NCBI RefSeq assembly: GCF_910591885.1
Contig: NW_025963551.1
Coordinates: forward strand, 1,116,001-1,180,000
Origin: Bombus terrestris
Lineage: Eukaryota > Arthropoda > Insecta > Hymenoptera > Apidae
Direction: 5' to 3'
Length of the DNA stretch: 64,000 nt
Position numbers and translations under genes: made by a program. Under the pieces are notes generated by a model that was not told the DNA's origin, did not search any database, and saw nothing but the letters and a program-made list of their open reading frames with translations. Every line of letters begins with the position of its first letter. The stretch's first letter is position 1. Shown here piece after piece: positions 1 to 11,400 of this stretch.

Positions 1-126
1 TGTGTCACAATCCAACGGTTTGGCACATGGTTGACATTGGAATATTCGCACCAGCCCGAGGAGCCGGACATCTTTATACTATTGCATACTGACAAAAGTT
101 TTCAATTTATCAATGGTTTCACATAA

Positions 127-136
127 ATAGTACTAT
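127..136. repeat. Conserved 10-bp palindrome ATAGTACTAT (type example)
   Basis: Present in most units after the TTTCACATAA or TTTCACATAT box. Some units break it: ATAGCAATAT (e.g. near 972), ACAGTACTAT (43122), ATAGCACTAC (46498). Conservation suggests a site under constraint or simply shared descent; I cannot tell which. Confidence 0.8.
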
Positions 137-161
137 TTCCACATAGTAAAGTGCAATGTGA

Positions 162-179
162 TGTCAGAAATGTCTGACA
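162..179. repeat. Short perfect dyad TGTCAGA-AATG-TCTGACA (type example)
   Basis: A 7-bp perfect inverted repeat with a 4-nt loop. It occurs in many units at the equivalent place, for example 2272-2289. Other subtypes carry weakened forms: TGTCAGAAGTGCCTGACA (6-bp stem), TGTCCGAAATGGCTGACA (4-bp outer stem), GGTCCGAAATCGCTGACA. It could be a dimer-protein site or a small hairpin. No family is recognised. Confidence 0.85.
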
Positions 180-344
180 AAATTGGGTAATAACACGAAA
201 TATATGCAAGGCAATATAAAGTATATGTATAGCTTGGAAATTGTGATCGTTGCTCGCTCGCCCCGCTCGCTCGTAAAAATCTAGTCCAACCTCACAACCG
301 ATCCGACACGTTCCCAAACTTGAAATAAGTCGCCTCCTCATTGA

Positions 345-766
345 ATGACGAACGCAAGAGGGATTGGTTTTATGTTAGGCTACAGTTTTCGAGCGAGAAC
401 GGCGAGCGAGGGACGCGTAAAGGTGTGTCATTATCCAACGGTTTGGCACATGGGGACATTGAAATATTCGCACCAGCCCGAGGAGCCTGAAGTCTTTATC
501 CCATTGCCTACTGACAAAAGTTTAGAGTTTATCAACAGTTTCACTTAAATAGTACTATTTCCACATAGTAAAGTGCAATGTGATGTCAGAAGTGCCTGAC
601 AATATTACGTAATATCACGAAATATATGCAAGGCAATATGAGGTATATGTATAGTTTGGAAATTGTGATCGTTGCTCGCTCGCTCCGCTCGCTCGTAAAA
701 ATTTAGTCCAATCTCACACCCGATCCGACACGTTCGCAAATTTGAAATAAGTCGCTTCCACATCGA
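345..766 (+). repeat. Representative satellite unit (422 bp) showing the internal plan
   Basis: This unit runs from the anchor ATGACGAACG to the base before the next anchor at 767. In order it holds: GGTTTTATGTTAGGC (a variant of the TTAGG-containing box), a right arm CGAGCGAG-AACGG-CGAGCGAG, the box GGACGCGTAAAGGTGTG, a conserved block around CCAACGGTTTGGCACATGG, the CCCGAGGAGCC region, ATAGTACTAT, a dyad TGTCAGAAGTGCCTGACA, a TACGTA palindrome, an AT-rich stretch ending GGTATATGTATAG, the conserved GGAAATTGTGATCGTTG, a left arm CTCGCTCG-CTCCG-CTCGCTCG, then GTCCAATCTCACACCCGATC and AAATAAGTCGC. Unit phase is arbitrary. Some subtypes have ATAACG at the anchor and CGAAAAACTCTAG instead of CGTAAAAATTTAG after the left arm. 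Confidence 0.93.
602..615. repeat. Perfect 14-bp palindrome ATATTACGTAATAT
   Basis: Related units have AAAATTACGTAATATC, in which only the central 10 bp are palindromic. A single A to T change at 603 extends it to 14 bp. Confidence 0.88.
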
Positions 767-1259
767 ATGACGAACGCAAGAGGGATTGGTTTTATGTTGG
801 GCTATAGTTCTTGAGCGAGCACAGCGAGCGAGGGACGCGTAAAGGTGTGCCACAATCAAACGGTTTGGCACATGGGGACATTGAAATACTCGCACCAAAC
901 CGAAGAGCTGGAAGTCTTTATCCTATTGCCTACTGACAAAAGTTTTCAGTTTATCAATCGTTTCACATAAATAGCAATATTTCCCCATGGTACAGTGCAA
1001 CATGAGGTCCGAAATCGCTGACAAAATTAGTAATAACACGACATATATGCAAGGCAATATAAGGTATATGTATAGCTTGGAAATTGTGATCGTTACTCGC
1101 TCGCTCCGCTCGCTCGTAAAAATTTAGTCCAATCTCACATCCGATCCGACACGTTCGCAAATTTGAAATAAGTCGCCTCCACAGCGAATGACGAACGCAA
1201 GAGGGATTGGTTTTAGGTTGGGCTATAGTTTTCGAGCGAGCACGGCGAGCGAGGGACGC

Positions 1260-3372
1260 GTAAAGGTGTGTCACAATCCAACGGTTTGGCACATGGGGCA
1301 TTGAAATATTCGCACCAGCCCTAGGAGCCGGAAGTCCTTATCCTATTGCCTACTGACAAATGTTTTCAGTTTATCAATAGTTCCACATAAATAGTACTAT
1401 TTCCACATAGTAAAGTGCAATGTGATGTCCGAAATGGCTGACGAAATTAGGTAATAACACGAAATATATGCAAGGCAATATAAGTTACATGTATAGCTTG
1501 GAAATTGTGATCGTTGCTCGCTCGCTCCGCTCGCTCGTAAAAAGCTAGTCCAACCTCACACCCGATCCGACACGTTCGCAAATTTGAAATAAGTCGCCTC
1601 CACATCGAATGACGAACGCAAGAGGGATTGGTTTTATGTTAGGCTATAGTTCTTGAGCGAGCACAGCGAGCGAGAGACGCGTAAAGGTGTGCCACAATCC
1701 AACGGTTTGGCACATGGGGACATTGAAATACTCGCACCAACCCGAAGAGCTGGAAGTCTTTATCCTATTGCCTATTGACAAAAGTTTTCAGTTTATCAAT
1801 AGTTTCACATAAATAGCAATATTTCCCCATAGTACAGTGCAACATGAGGTCCGAAATCGCTGACAAAATTACGTAATAACACGACATATATACAAGGCAA
1901 TATAAGGTATATGTATAGCTTGGAAATTGTGATCGTTGTGCGCTCGCTGCGCTCGCTCGTAAAAATCTAGTCCAACCTCACAACTGTTCCGACACGTTAC
2001 CAAATTTGAAATAAGTCGCCTCCACATCGAATGACGAACGCAAGAGGGATTGGTTTTAGGTTGGGCTATAGTTTTCTAGCGAGAACGGCAGGCGATGGAC
2101 ACGTAGAGGTGTGTCACAATCCAACGGTTTGGCACATGGTTGACATTGGAATATTCGCACCAGCCCGAGGAGCCGGACATCTTTATACTATTGCATACTG
2201 ACAAAAGTTTTCAATTTATCAATGGTTTCACATAAATAGTACTATTTCCACATAGTAAAGTGCAATGTGATGTCAGAAATGTCTGACAAAATTGGGTAAT
2301 AACACGAAATATATGCAAGGCAATATAAAGTATATGTATAGCTTGGAAATTGTGATCGTTACTCGCTCGCTCCGCTCGCTCGTAAAAATTTAGTCCAATC
2401 TCACATCCGATCCGACACGTTCGCAAATTTGAAATAAGTCGCCTCCACAGCGAATGACGAACGCAAGAGGGATTGGTTTTATGTTAGGCTATAGTTCTTG
2501 AGCGAGCACAGCGAGCGAGGGACGCGTAAAGGTGTGCCACAATCCAACAGGTTTGGCACATGGGGACATTGAAATACTCGCACCAACCCGAAGAGCTGGA
2601 AGTCTTTATCGAATTGCCTACTGACAAAAGTTTTGAGTTTATCAATGGTTTCACATAAATAGTACTATTTCCACATAGTACAGTGCAACATGAGGTCCGA
2701 AATCGCTGACAAAATTACGTAATAACACGACATATATGCAAGGCAATATAAGGTATATGTATAGCTTGGAAATTGTGATCGTTGTGCGCTCGCTGCGCTC
2801 GCTCGTAAAAATCTAGTCCAACCTCACAACTGTTCCGACACGTTACCAAATTTGAAATAAGTCGCCTCCACATCGAATGACGAACGCAAGAGGGATTGGT
2901 TTTAGGTTGGGCTATAGTTTTCTAGCGAGAACGGCAGGCGATGGACACGTAGAGGTGTGTCACAATCCAACGGTTTGGCACATGGTTGACATTGGAATAT
3001 TCGCACCAGCCCGAGGAGCCGGAAATCTTTATACTATTGCATACTGACAAAAGTTTTCAATTTATCAATGGTTTCACATAAATAGTACTATTTCCAGATA
3101 GTAAAGTGCAATGTGATGTCCGAAATGGCTGATAAAATTAGGTAATAACACGAAATATATGCAAGGCAATACAAGTTACATGTATAGATTGGAAATTGTG
3201 ATCGTTGATCGCTCGCTCCGCTCGCTCGTAAAAAATCTAGTCCAACCTCACAACCGATCCGACACGTTCCCAAACTTGTAATAAGTCGCCTCCTCATTGA
3301 ATGACGAACGCAAGAGGGATTGTTTTTAGGTTAGGCTGTAGTTTTCGAGCGAGCACGGCGAGCGAGAGACGG
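1260..3372 (+). repeat. Higher-order repeat, 5-mer (2113 bp), copy 1
   Basis: Every position compared between here and 3373-5485 matches at an offset of exactly 2113 bp, five units. The shared tract starts just after the GGACGCG/GACGGG difference near 1260. It includes distinctive private variants: a one-base-short GGGGCATTGAAAT, CCAACAGGTTTGG, and CTAGCGAGAACGGCAGGCG. I noticed no difference between the two copies until they end, which indicates a very recent tandem duplication. Confidence 0.9.
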
Positions 3373-5485
3373 GTAAAGGTGTGTCACAATCCAACGGTTT
3401 GGCACATGGGGCATTGAAATATTCGCACCAGCCCTAGGAGCCGGAAGTCCTTATCCTATTGCCTACTGACAAATGTTTTCAGTTTATCAATAGTTCCACA
3501 TAAATAGTACTATTTCCACATAGTAAAGTGCAATGTGATGTCCGAAATGGCTGACGAAATTAGGTAATAACACGAAATATATGCAAGGCAATATAAGTTA
3601 CATGTATAGCTTGGAAATTGTGATCGTTGCTCGCTCGCTCCGCTCGCTCGTAAAAAGCTAGTCCAACCTCACACCCGATCCGACACGTTCGCAAATTTGA
3701 AATAAGTCGCCTCCACATCGAATGACGAACGCAAGAGGGATTGGTTTTATGTTAGGCTATAGTTCTTGAGCGAGCACAGCGAGCGAGAGACGCGTAAAGG
3801 TGTGCCACAATCCAACGGTTTGGCACATGGGGACATTGAAATACTCGCACCAACCCGAAGAGCTGGAAGTCTTTATCCTATTGCCTATTGACAAAAGTTT
3901 TCAGTTTATCAATAGTTTCACATAAATAGCAATATTTCCCCATAGTACAGTGCAACATGAGGTCCGAAATCGCTGACAAAATTACGTAATAACACGACAT
4001 ATATACAAGGCAATATAAGGTATATGTATAGCTTGGAAATTGTGATCGTTGTGCGCTCGCTGCGCTCGCTCGTAAAAATCTAGTCCAACCTCACAACTGT
4101 TCCGACACGTTACCAAATTTGAAATAAGTCGCCTCCACATCGAATGACGAACGCAAGAGGGATTGGTTTTAGGTTGGGCTATAGTTTTCTAGCGAGAACG
4201 GCAGGCGATGGACACGTAGAGGTGTGTCACAATCCAACGGTTTGGCACATGGTTGACATTGGAATATTCGCACCAGCCCGAGGAGCCGGACATCTTTATA
4301 CTATTGCATACTGACAAAAGTTTTCAATTTATCAATGGTTTCACATAAATAGTACTATTTCCACATAGTAAAGTGCAATGTGATGTCAGAAATGTCTGAC
4401 AAAATTGGGTAATAACACGAAATATATGCAAGGCAATATAAAGTATATGTATAGCTTGGAAATTGTGATCGTTACTCGCTCGCTCCGCTCGCTCGTAAAA
4501 ATTTAGTCCAATCTCACATCCGATCCGACACGTTCGCAAATTTGAAATAAGTCGCCTCCACAGCGAATGACGAACGCAAGAGGGATTGGTTTTATGTTAG
4601 GCTATAGTTCTTGAGCGAGCACAGCGAGCGAGGGACGCGTAAAGGTGTGCCACAATCCAACAGGTTTGGCACATGGGGACATTGAAATACTCGCACCAAC
4701 CCGAAGAGCTGGAAGTCTTTATCGAATTGCCTACTGACAAAAGTTTTGAGTTTATCAATGGTTTCACATAAATAGTACTATTTCCACATAGTACAGTGCA
4801 ACATGAGGTCCGAAATCGCTGACAAAATTACGTAATAACACGACATATATGCAAGGCAATATAAGGTATATGTATAGCTTGGAAATTGTGATCGTTGTGC
4901 GCTCGCTGCGCTCGCTCGTAAAAATCTAGTCCAACCTCACAACTGTTCCGACACGTTACCAAATTTGAAATAAGTCGCCTCCACATCGAATGACGAACGC
5001 AAGAGGGATTGGTTTTAGGTTGGGCTATAGTTTTCTAGCGAGAACGGCAGGCGATGGACACGTAGAGGTGTGTCACAATCCAACGGTTTGGCACATGGTT
5101 GACATTGGAATATTCGCACCAGCCCGAGGAGCCGGAAATCTTTATACTATTGCATACTGACAAAAGTTTTCAATTTATCAATGGTTTCACATAAATAGTA
5201 CTATTTCCAGATAGTAAAGTGCAATGTGATGTCCGAAATGGCTGATAAAATTAGGTAATAACACGAAATATATGCAAGGCAATACAAGTTACATGTATAG
5301 ATTGGAAATTGTGATCGTTGATCGCTCGCTCCGCTCGCTCGTAAAAAATCTAGTCCAACCTCACAACCGATCCGACACGTTCCCAAACTTGTAATAAGTC
5401 GCCTCCTCATTGAATGACGAACGCAAGAGGGATTGTTTTTAGGTTAGGCTGTAGTTTTCGAGCGAGCACGGCGAGCGAGAGACGG
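3373..5485 (+). repeat. Higher-order repeat, 5-mer (2113 bp), copy 2
   Basis: Tandem partner of 1260-3372. The match ends near 5505, where CCAACGG changes to CCAACCG and a GGTGACATTGAATT unit follows. Its 3' part (from 4256) is also the start of the long segment repeated again from 16081. Confidence 0.9.
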
Positions 5486-8400
5486 GTAAAGGTGTGTCAC
5501 AATCCAACCGTTTGGCACATGGTGACATTGAATTATTCGCACCAGCCCGAGGATCCGGAAGGCTTTATCGAATTGCCTGCTGACTAAAGTTTACAGTTTA
5601 TAAATAGTTTCACATAAATAGTACTATTTCCACATAGTACAGTGCAACATGAGGTCCGAAGTCGCTGTCAAAATTACGTATTATCACGACATATATGCAA
5701 GGCAATATAAGGTATATGTATAGCTTGGAAATTGTGATCGTTGTTCGCTCGCTCCGCTCGCTCGAAAAACTCTAGTCCAACCTCGCAACCGTTCCGACAC
5801 GCTCCCAAATTAGGAATAAGTCGCCTCCTTATCGAATAACGCACGCGAGAAGGATTGGTTTTAGTTTAGGCTACAGTTTTCGAACGAGAACGGCGAGCGA
5901 GGGACGCGTAAAGGTGTGTCACAATCAAACGGTTTGGCACATGGTTGACATTGGAATATTCGCACCAGCCCGAGGAGCCGGAAGTCTTTATCCTATTGCC
6001 TACTGACTAAAGTTTACAGTTTATCAATGGTTTCACATAAATAGTACTATTTCCACATAGTAAAGTGCAATGTGATGTCCGAAAAGGCTGACAAAATTAG
6101 GTAATAACACGAAATATATGCAAGGCAATATAAGTTACATGTATAGCTTGGAAATTGTGATCGTTGCTCGCTCGCTCCGCTCGCTCGTAAAAATCTAGTC
6201 CAACCTCACAACCGTTCCGACACGCTCCCAAATTAGGAATAAGTCGCCTCCTTATCGAATAACGCACGCGAGAAGGATTGGTTTTAGTTTAGGCTACAGT
6301 TTTCGAACGAGAACGGCGAGCGAGGGACGCGTAAAGGTGTGTCACAATCCAACGGTTTGGCACATGGTTGACATTGGAATATTCGCACCAGCCCGAGGAG
6401 CCGGAAGTCTTTATCCTATTGCCTACTGACTAAAGCTTACAGTTTATCAATGGTTTCACATAAATAGTACTATTTCCACATAGTAAAGTGCAATGTGATG
6501 TCCGAAATGGCTGACAAAATTAGGTAATAACACGAAATATATGCAAGGCAATATAAGTTACATGTATAGCTTGGAAATTGTGATCGTAGTTCGCTCGCTC
6601 CGCTCGCTCGAAAAACTCTAGTCCAATCTCGCAACCGTTCCGACACGCTCCCAAATTAGAAATAAGTCGCCTCCTTATCGAATAACGAACGCGAGAAGGA
6701 TTGGTTTTAGGTTAGGCTACAGTTTTCGAGCGAGAACGGCGAGCGATGGACACGTAAAGGTGTGTCACAATCCAACGGTTTGGCACATGGGGACATTGAA
6801 ATATTCGCACCAGCCCGAGGATCCGGAAGTCTTTATCCTATTGCCTACTGGCAAATGTTTTCAGTTTATCAATAGTTTCACATATATCGTACTATTTCCA
6901 CATAGTAAAGTGCAATGTGATGTCAGAAATGTCTGACAAAATTGGGTAATAACAAGAAATATATGCAAGGCTATATAAGGTATATATATAGCTTGGAAAT
7001 TGTGATCGTTGCTCGCTCGCTCCGCTCGCTCGTAAAAATTTAGTCCAATCTGACATCCGATCCGACACATTCGCAAATTTGAAATAAGTCGCCTCCACAT
7101 CGAATGACGAACGCAAGAGGGATGGTTTTAGGTTAGGCTATAGTTTTTGAGCGAGCACAGCGAGCGAGGGACGCGTAAAGGTGTGCCACAATCCAACGGT
7201 TTGGCACATGGGGACATTGAAATACTCGCACCAACCCGAGGAGCTGGAAGTCTTTATCCTATTGCCTACTGACAAAAGTTTTCAGTTTATCAATAGTTTC
7301 ACATAAATAGCAATATTTCCACATAGTACAGTGCAACATGAGGTCCGAAATCGCTGACAAAATTAGGCAATAACACGACATATATGCAAGGCAATATAAG
7401 GTATATGTATAGCTTGGAAATTGTGATCGTTACTCGCTCGCTCCGCTCGCTCGTAAAAATTTAGTCCAATCTCACATCCGATCCGACACGTTCGCAAACT
7501 TGAAATAAGTCGCCTCCTCATTGAATGACGAACGCAAGAGGGATTGGTTTTATGTTAGGCTACAGTTTTCGAGCGAGAACGGCGAGCGAGGGACGCGTAA
7601 AGGTGTGTCACAATCCAACGGTTTGGCACATGGGGACATTGAAATATTCGCACCAGCCCGAGGATCCGGAAGGCTTTATCCTATTGCCTACTGACAAAAG
7701 TTTTCAGTTTATCAATAGTTTCACATAAATAGCAATATTTCCACATAGTACAGTGCAACATGGGGTCCGAAATCGCTGACAAAATTAGGTAATAACACGA
7801 CATATATGCAAGGCAATATAAGGTATATGTATAGCTTGGAAATTGTGATCGTAGTTCGCACGCTCCGCTCGCTCGAAAAACTCTAGTCCAATCTCGCAAC
7901 CGTTCCGACACGCTCCCAAATTAGAAATAAGTCGCCTCCTTATCGAATAACGAACGCGAGAAGGATTGGTTTTAGGTTAGGCTACAGTTTTCGAGCGAGA
8001 ACGGCGAGCGAGGGACGCGTAAAGGTGGGCCACAATCCAACGGTTTGGCACATGGGGACATTGAAATACTCGCACCAGCCCGAGGATCCGGAAGTCTTTA
8101 TCCTATTGCCTACTGGCAAATGTTTTCAGTTTATCAATAGTTTCACATATATAGTACTATTTCCACATAGTAAAGTGCAATGTGATGTCAGAAATGTCTG
8201 ACAAAATTGGGTAATAACACGAAATATATGCAAGGCTATATAAGGTATATATATAGCTTGGAAATTGTGATCGTTGCTCGCTCGCTCCGCTCGCTCGTAA
8301 AAATTTAGTCCAATCTGACATCCGATCCGACACATTCGCAAATTTGAAATAAGTCGCCTCCACATCGAATGACGAACGCAAGAGGGATGGTTTTAGGTTA

Positions 8401-11400
8401 GGCTATAGTTTTCGAGCGAGCACAGCGAGCGAGGGACGCGTAAAGGTGTGTCACAATCCAACGGTTTGGCACATGGGGACATTGAAATATTCGCACCAGA
8501 CCGAGGATCCGGAAGGCTTTATCGAATTGCCTACTGGCAAATGTTTTCAGTTTATCAATAGTTTCACATATATAGTACTATTTCCACATAGTAAAGTGCA
8601 AAGTGATGTCAGAAATGTCTGACAAAATTGGGTAATAACACGAAATATATGCAAGGCAATATAAAGTATATATATAGCTTGGAAATTGTGATCGTTGTGC
8701 GCTCGCTCCGCTCGCTCGTAAAAATCTAGTCCAACCTCACAACTGTTCCGACACGTTACCAAATTTGAAATAAGTCGCCTCCACATCGAATGACGAACGC
8801 AAGAGGGATTGGTTTTATGTTAGGCTATAGTTTTTGAGCGAGCACAGCGAGCGAGGGACGCGTAAAGGTGTGCCACAATCCAACGGTTTGGCACATGGGG
8901 ACATTGAAATACTCGCACCAACCCGAGGAGCTGGAAGTCTTTATCCTATTGCCTACTGACAAAAGTTTTCAGTTTATCAATAGTTCCACATAAATAGTAC
9001 TATTTCCACATAGTAAAGTGCAATGTGATGTCCGAAATGGCTGACAAAATTAGGTAATAACACGAAATATATGCAAGGCAATATAAGTTTCATGTATAGC
9101 TTGGAAATTGTGATCGTTGCTCGCTCGCTCCGCTCGCTCGTAAAAATCTAGTCCAACCTCACAACCTTTCCGACACGCTCCCAAATTAGAAATAAGTCGC
9201 CTCCTTATAGAATAACGCACGCGAGAAGGATTGGTTTTAGTTTAGGCTACAGTTTTCGAGCGAGAACGGCGAGCAAGGAACGCGTAAAGGTGTGTCATTA
9301 TCCAACGGTTTGGCACATGGGGACATTGAAATATTCGCACCAGGCCGAGGAGCCGGAAGTCTTTATCCCATTGCCTACTGACAAAAGTTTAGAGTTTATC
9401 AACAGTTTCACTTAAATAGTACTATTTCCACATAGTAAAGTGCAATGTGATGTCAGAAGTGCCTGACAAAATTACGTAATATCACGAAATATATGCAAGG
9501 CAATATGAGGTATATGTATAGTTTGGAAATTGTGATCGTTGCTCGCTCGCTCCGCTCGCTCGTAAAAATTTAGTCCAATCTCACACCCGATCCAACACGT
9601 TCGCAAATTTGAAATAAGTCGCTTCCACATCGAATGACGAACGCAAGAGGGAGTGGTTTTTGGTTAGGCTGTTGTTTTCGAGCGAGCACAGCGAGCGAGG
9701 GACTCGTAAAGGTGTGTCACAATCCAACGGTTTGGCACATGGGGACATTGAAATATTCGCACCAGACCGAGGATCCGGAAGGCTTTATCGAATTGCCTAC
9801 TGACAAAAGTTTTGAGTTTATCAATGGTTTCACATAAATAGTACTATTTCCACATAGTACAGTGCAACATGAGGTCCGAAGTGGCTGACAAAATTACGTA
9901 TTAACACGACATATATGCAAGGCAATATAAGGCAAGTATATGTATAGCTTGGAAATTGTATCGTTGCTCGCTCGCTCCGCTCGCTCGAAAAACTCTAGTC
10001 CAACCTCACAACCGTTCCGACACGCTCCCAAATTAGAAATAAGTCGCCTCCTTATCGAATAACGCACGCGAGAAGGATTGGTTTTAGTTTAGGCTACAGT
10101 TTTCGAGCGAGAACGGCGAGCGAGTGACGCGTAAAGGTGTGTCACAATCCAACGGTTTGGCACATGGTTGACATTGGAATATTCGCACCAGCCCGAGGAG
10201 CCGGAAATCTTTATCCTATTGCCTACTGACTAAAGTTTACAGTTTATCAATGGTTTCACATAAATAGTACTATTTCCACATAGTAAAGTGCAATGTGATG
10301 TCCGAAATGGCTGACAAAATTAGGTAATAACACGAAATATATGCAAGGCAATATAAGTTACATGTATAGCTTGGAAATTGTGATCGTTGCTCGCTCGCTC
10401 CGCTCGCTCGTAAAAATCTAGTCCAACCTCACAACCGATCCGACACGTTCCCAAACTTGAAATAAGTCGCCTCCTCATTGAATGACGAACGCAAGAGGGA
10501 TTGGTTTTATGTTAGGCTATAGTTTTCGAGCGAGCACGGCGAGCGATGGACGCGTAAAGGTGTGTCACAATCCAACGGTTTGGCACATGGGGACATTGAA
10601 ATATTCGCACCAGCCCGAGGATCCGGAAGGCTTTATCCTATTGCCTACTGACAAAAGTTTTCAGTTTATCAATAGTTTCACATTAATAGTACTATTTCCA
10701 CATAGTAAAGTGCAATGTGATGTCCGAAATGGCTGATAAAATTAGGTAATAACACGAAATATATGCAAGGCAATATATGTTACATGTATAGCTTGGAAAT
10801 TGTGATCGTTGTTCGCTCGCTCCGCTCGCTCGAAAAACTCTAGTCCAACCTCGCAACCGTTCCCACACACTCCCAAATTAGAAATAAGTCGCCTCCTTAT
10901 CGAATAACGAACGCGAGAAGGATTGGTTTCAGGTTAGGCTACAGTTTTCGAGCGAGAACGGCGAGCGATGGACACGTAAAGGTGTGTCACAATCCAACGG
11001 TTTGGCACATGGGGACATTGAAATATTCGCACCAGCCCGAGGATCCGGAAGTCTTTATCCTATTGCCTACTGACAAAAGTTTTCAGTTTATCAATAGTTT
11101 CACATATATAGTACTATTTCCACATAGTAGAGTGCAATTCGATGTCAGAAATGTCTGACAAAATTGGGTGATAACACGAAATATATGCAAGGCTATATAA
11201 GGTATATATATAGCTTGGAAATTGTGATCGTTGCTCGCTCGCTCCGCTCGCTCGTAAAAATTTAGTCCAATCTCACATCCGATACGACATATTCTCAAAT
11301 TTGAAATAAGTCGCCTCCACATCGAATGACGAACGCAAGAGGGATGGTTTTAGGTTAGGCTATAGATTTCGAGCAAGCACAGCGAGCGAGGGACGCGTAA

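Larger units (their letters stand above)
1..1259 (+). repeat. Lead-in satellite units before the first 5-mer
   Basis: About three units. The first ~250 bases match the segment starting near 2110, so the array evidently continues upstream of the window. The right-arm/anchor units at 345 and 767 belong to the TGTCAGAAGTGCCTGACA dyad class. Nothing other than satellite is visible. Confidence 0.85.

Noticed and set aside
235..410. Intact fold-back transposon or MITE bounded by the octamer arms
   Set aside because: The arms are inside every unit at the same place, no target-site duplication flanks them, and no copy lies outside the array in this window. An origin from such an element remains possible but is not shown.
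345..548. A plus-strand open frame of 67-84 codons starting MTNARG, seen in many units
   Set aside because: It is present only where the anchor is ATG and no frame-breaking indel occurs. Many units have ATAACG at the start, a 1-nt insertion (CATGGTTGACATTGG), a 1-nt loss (GGGATGG) or the 13-nt arm deletion. There is no domain, no consistent upstream signal, and no preference for silent changes that I can see. A dN/dS count over all units would settle it.
345..766. tRNA-derived or Pol III (SINE-like) promoter in the unit
   Set aside because: I looked for A-box and B-box (GGTTCGANTCC) patterns on both strands and saw no convincing pair.
3325..3337. Interstitial telomere tract
   Set aside because: Only two TTAGG copies in a row occur per unit, with frequent variants; this is too short to call telomeric DNA.
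10190..10205. CENP-B-box-like match on the minus strand of CCCGAGGAGCCGGAA
   Set aside because: At least two of the nine core positions of the box differ (TTCC for TTCG, and the central A). No unit seen has the full core, so I do not call a CENP-B site.
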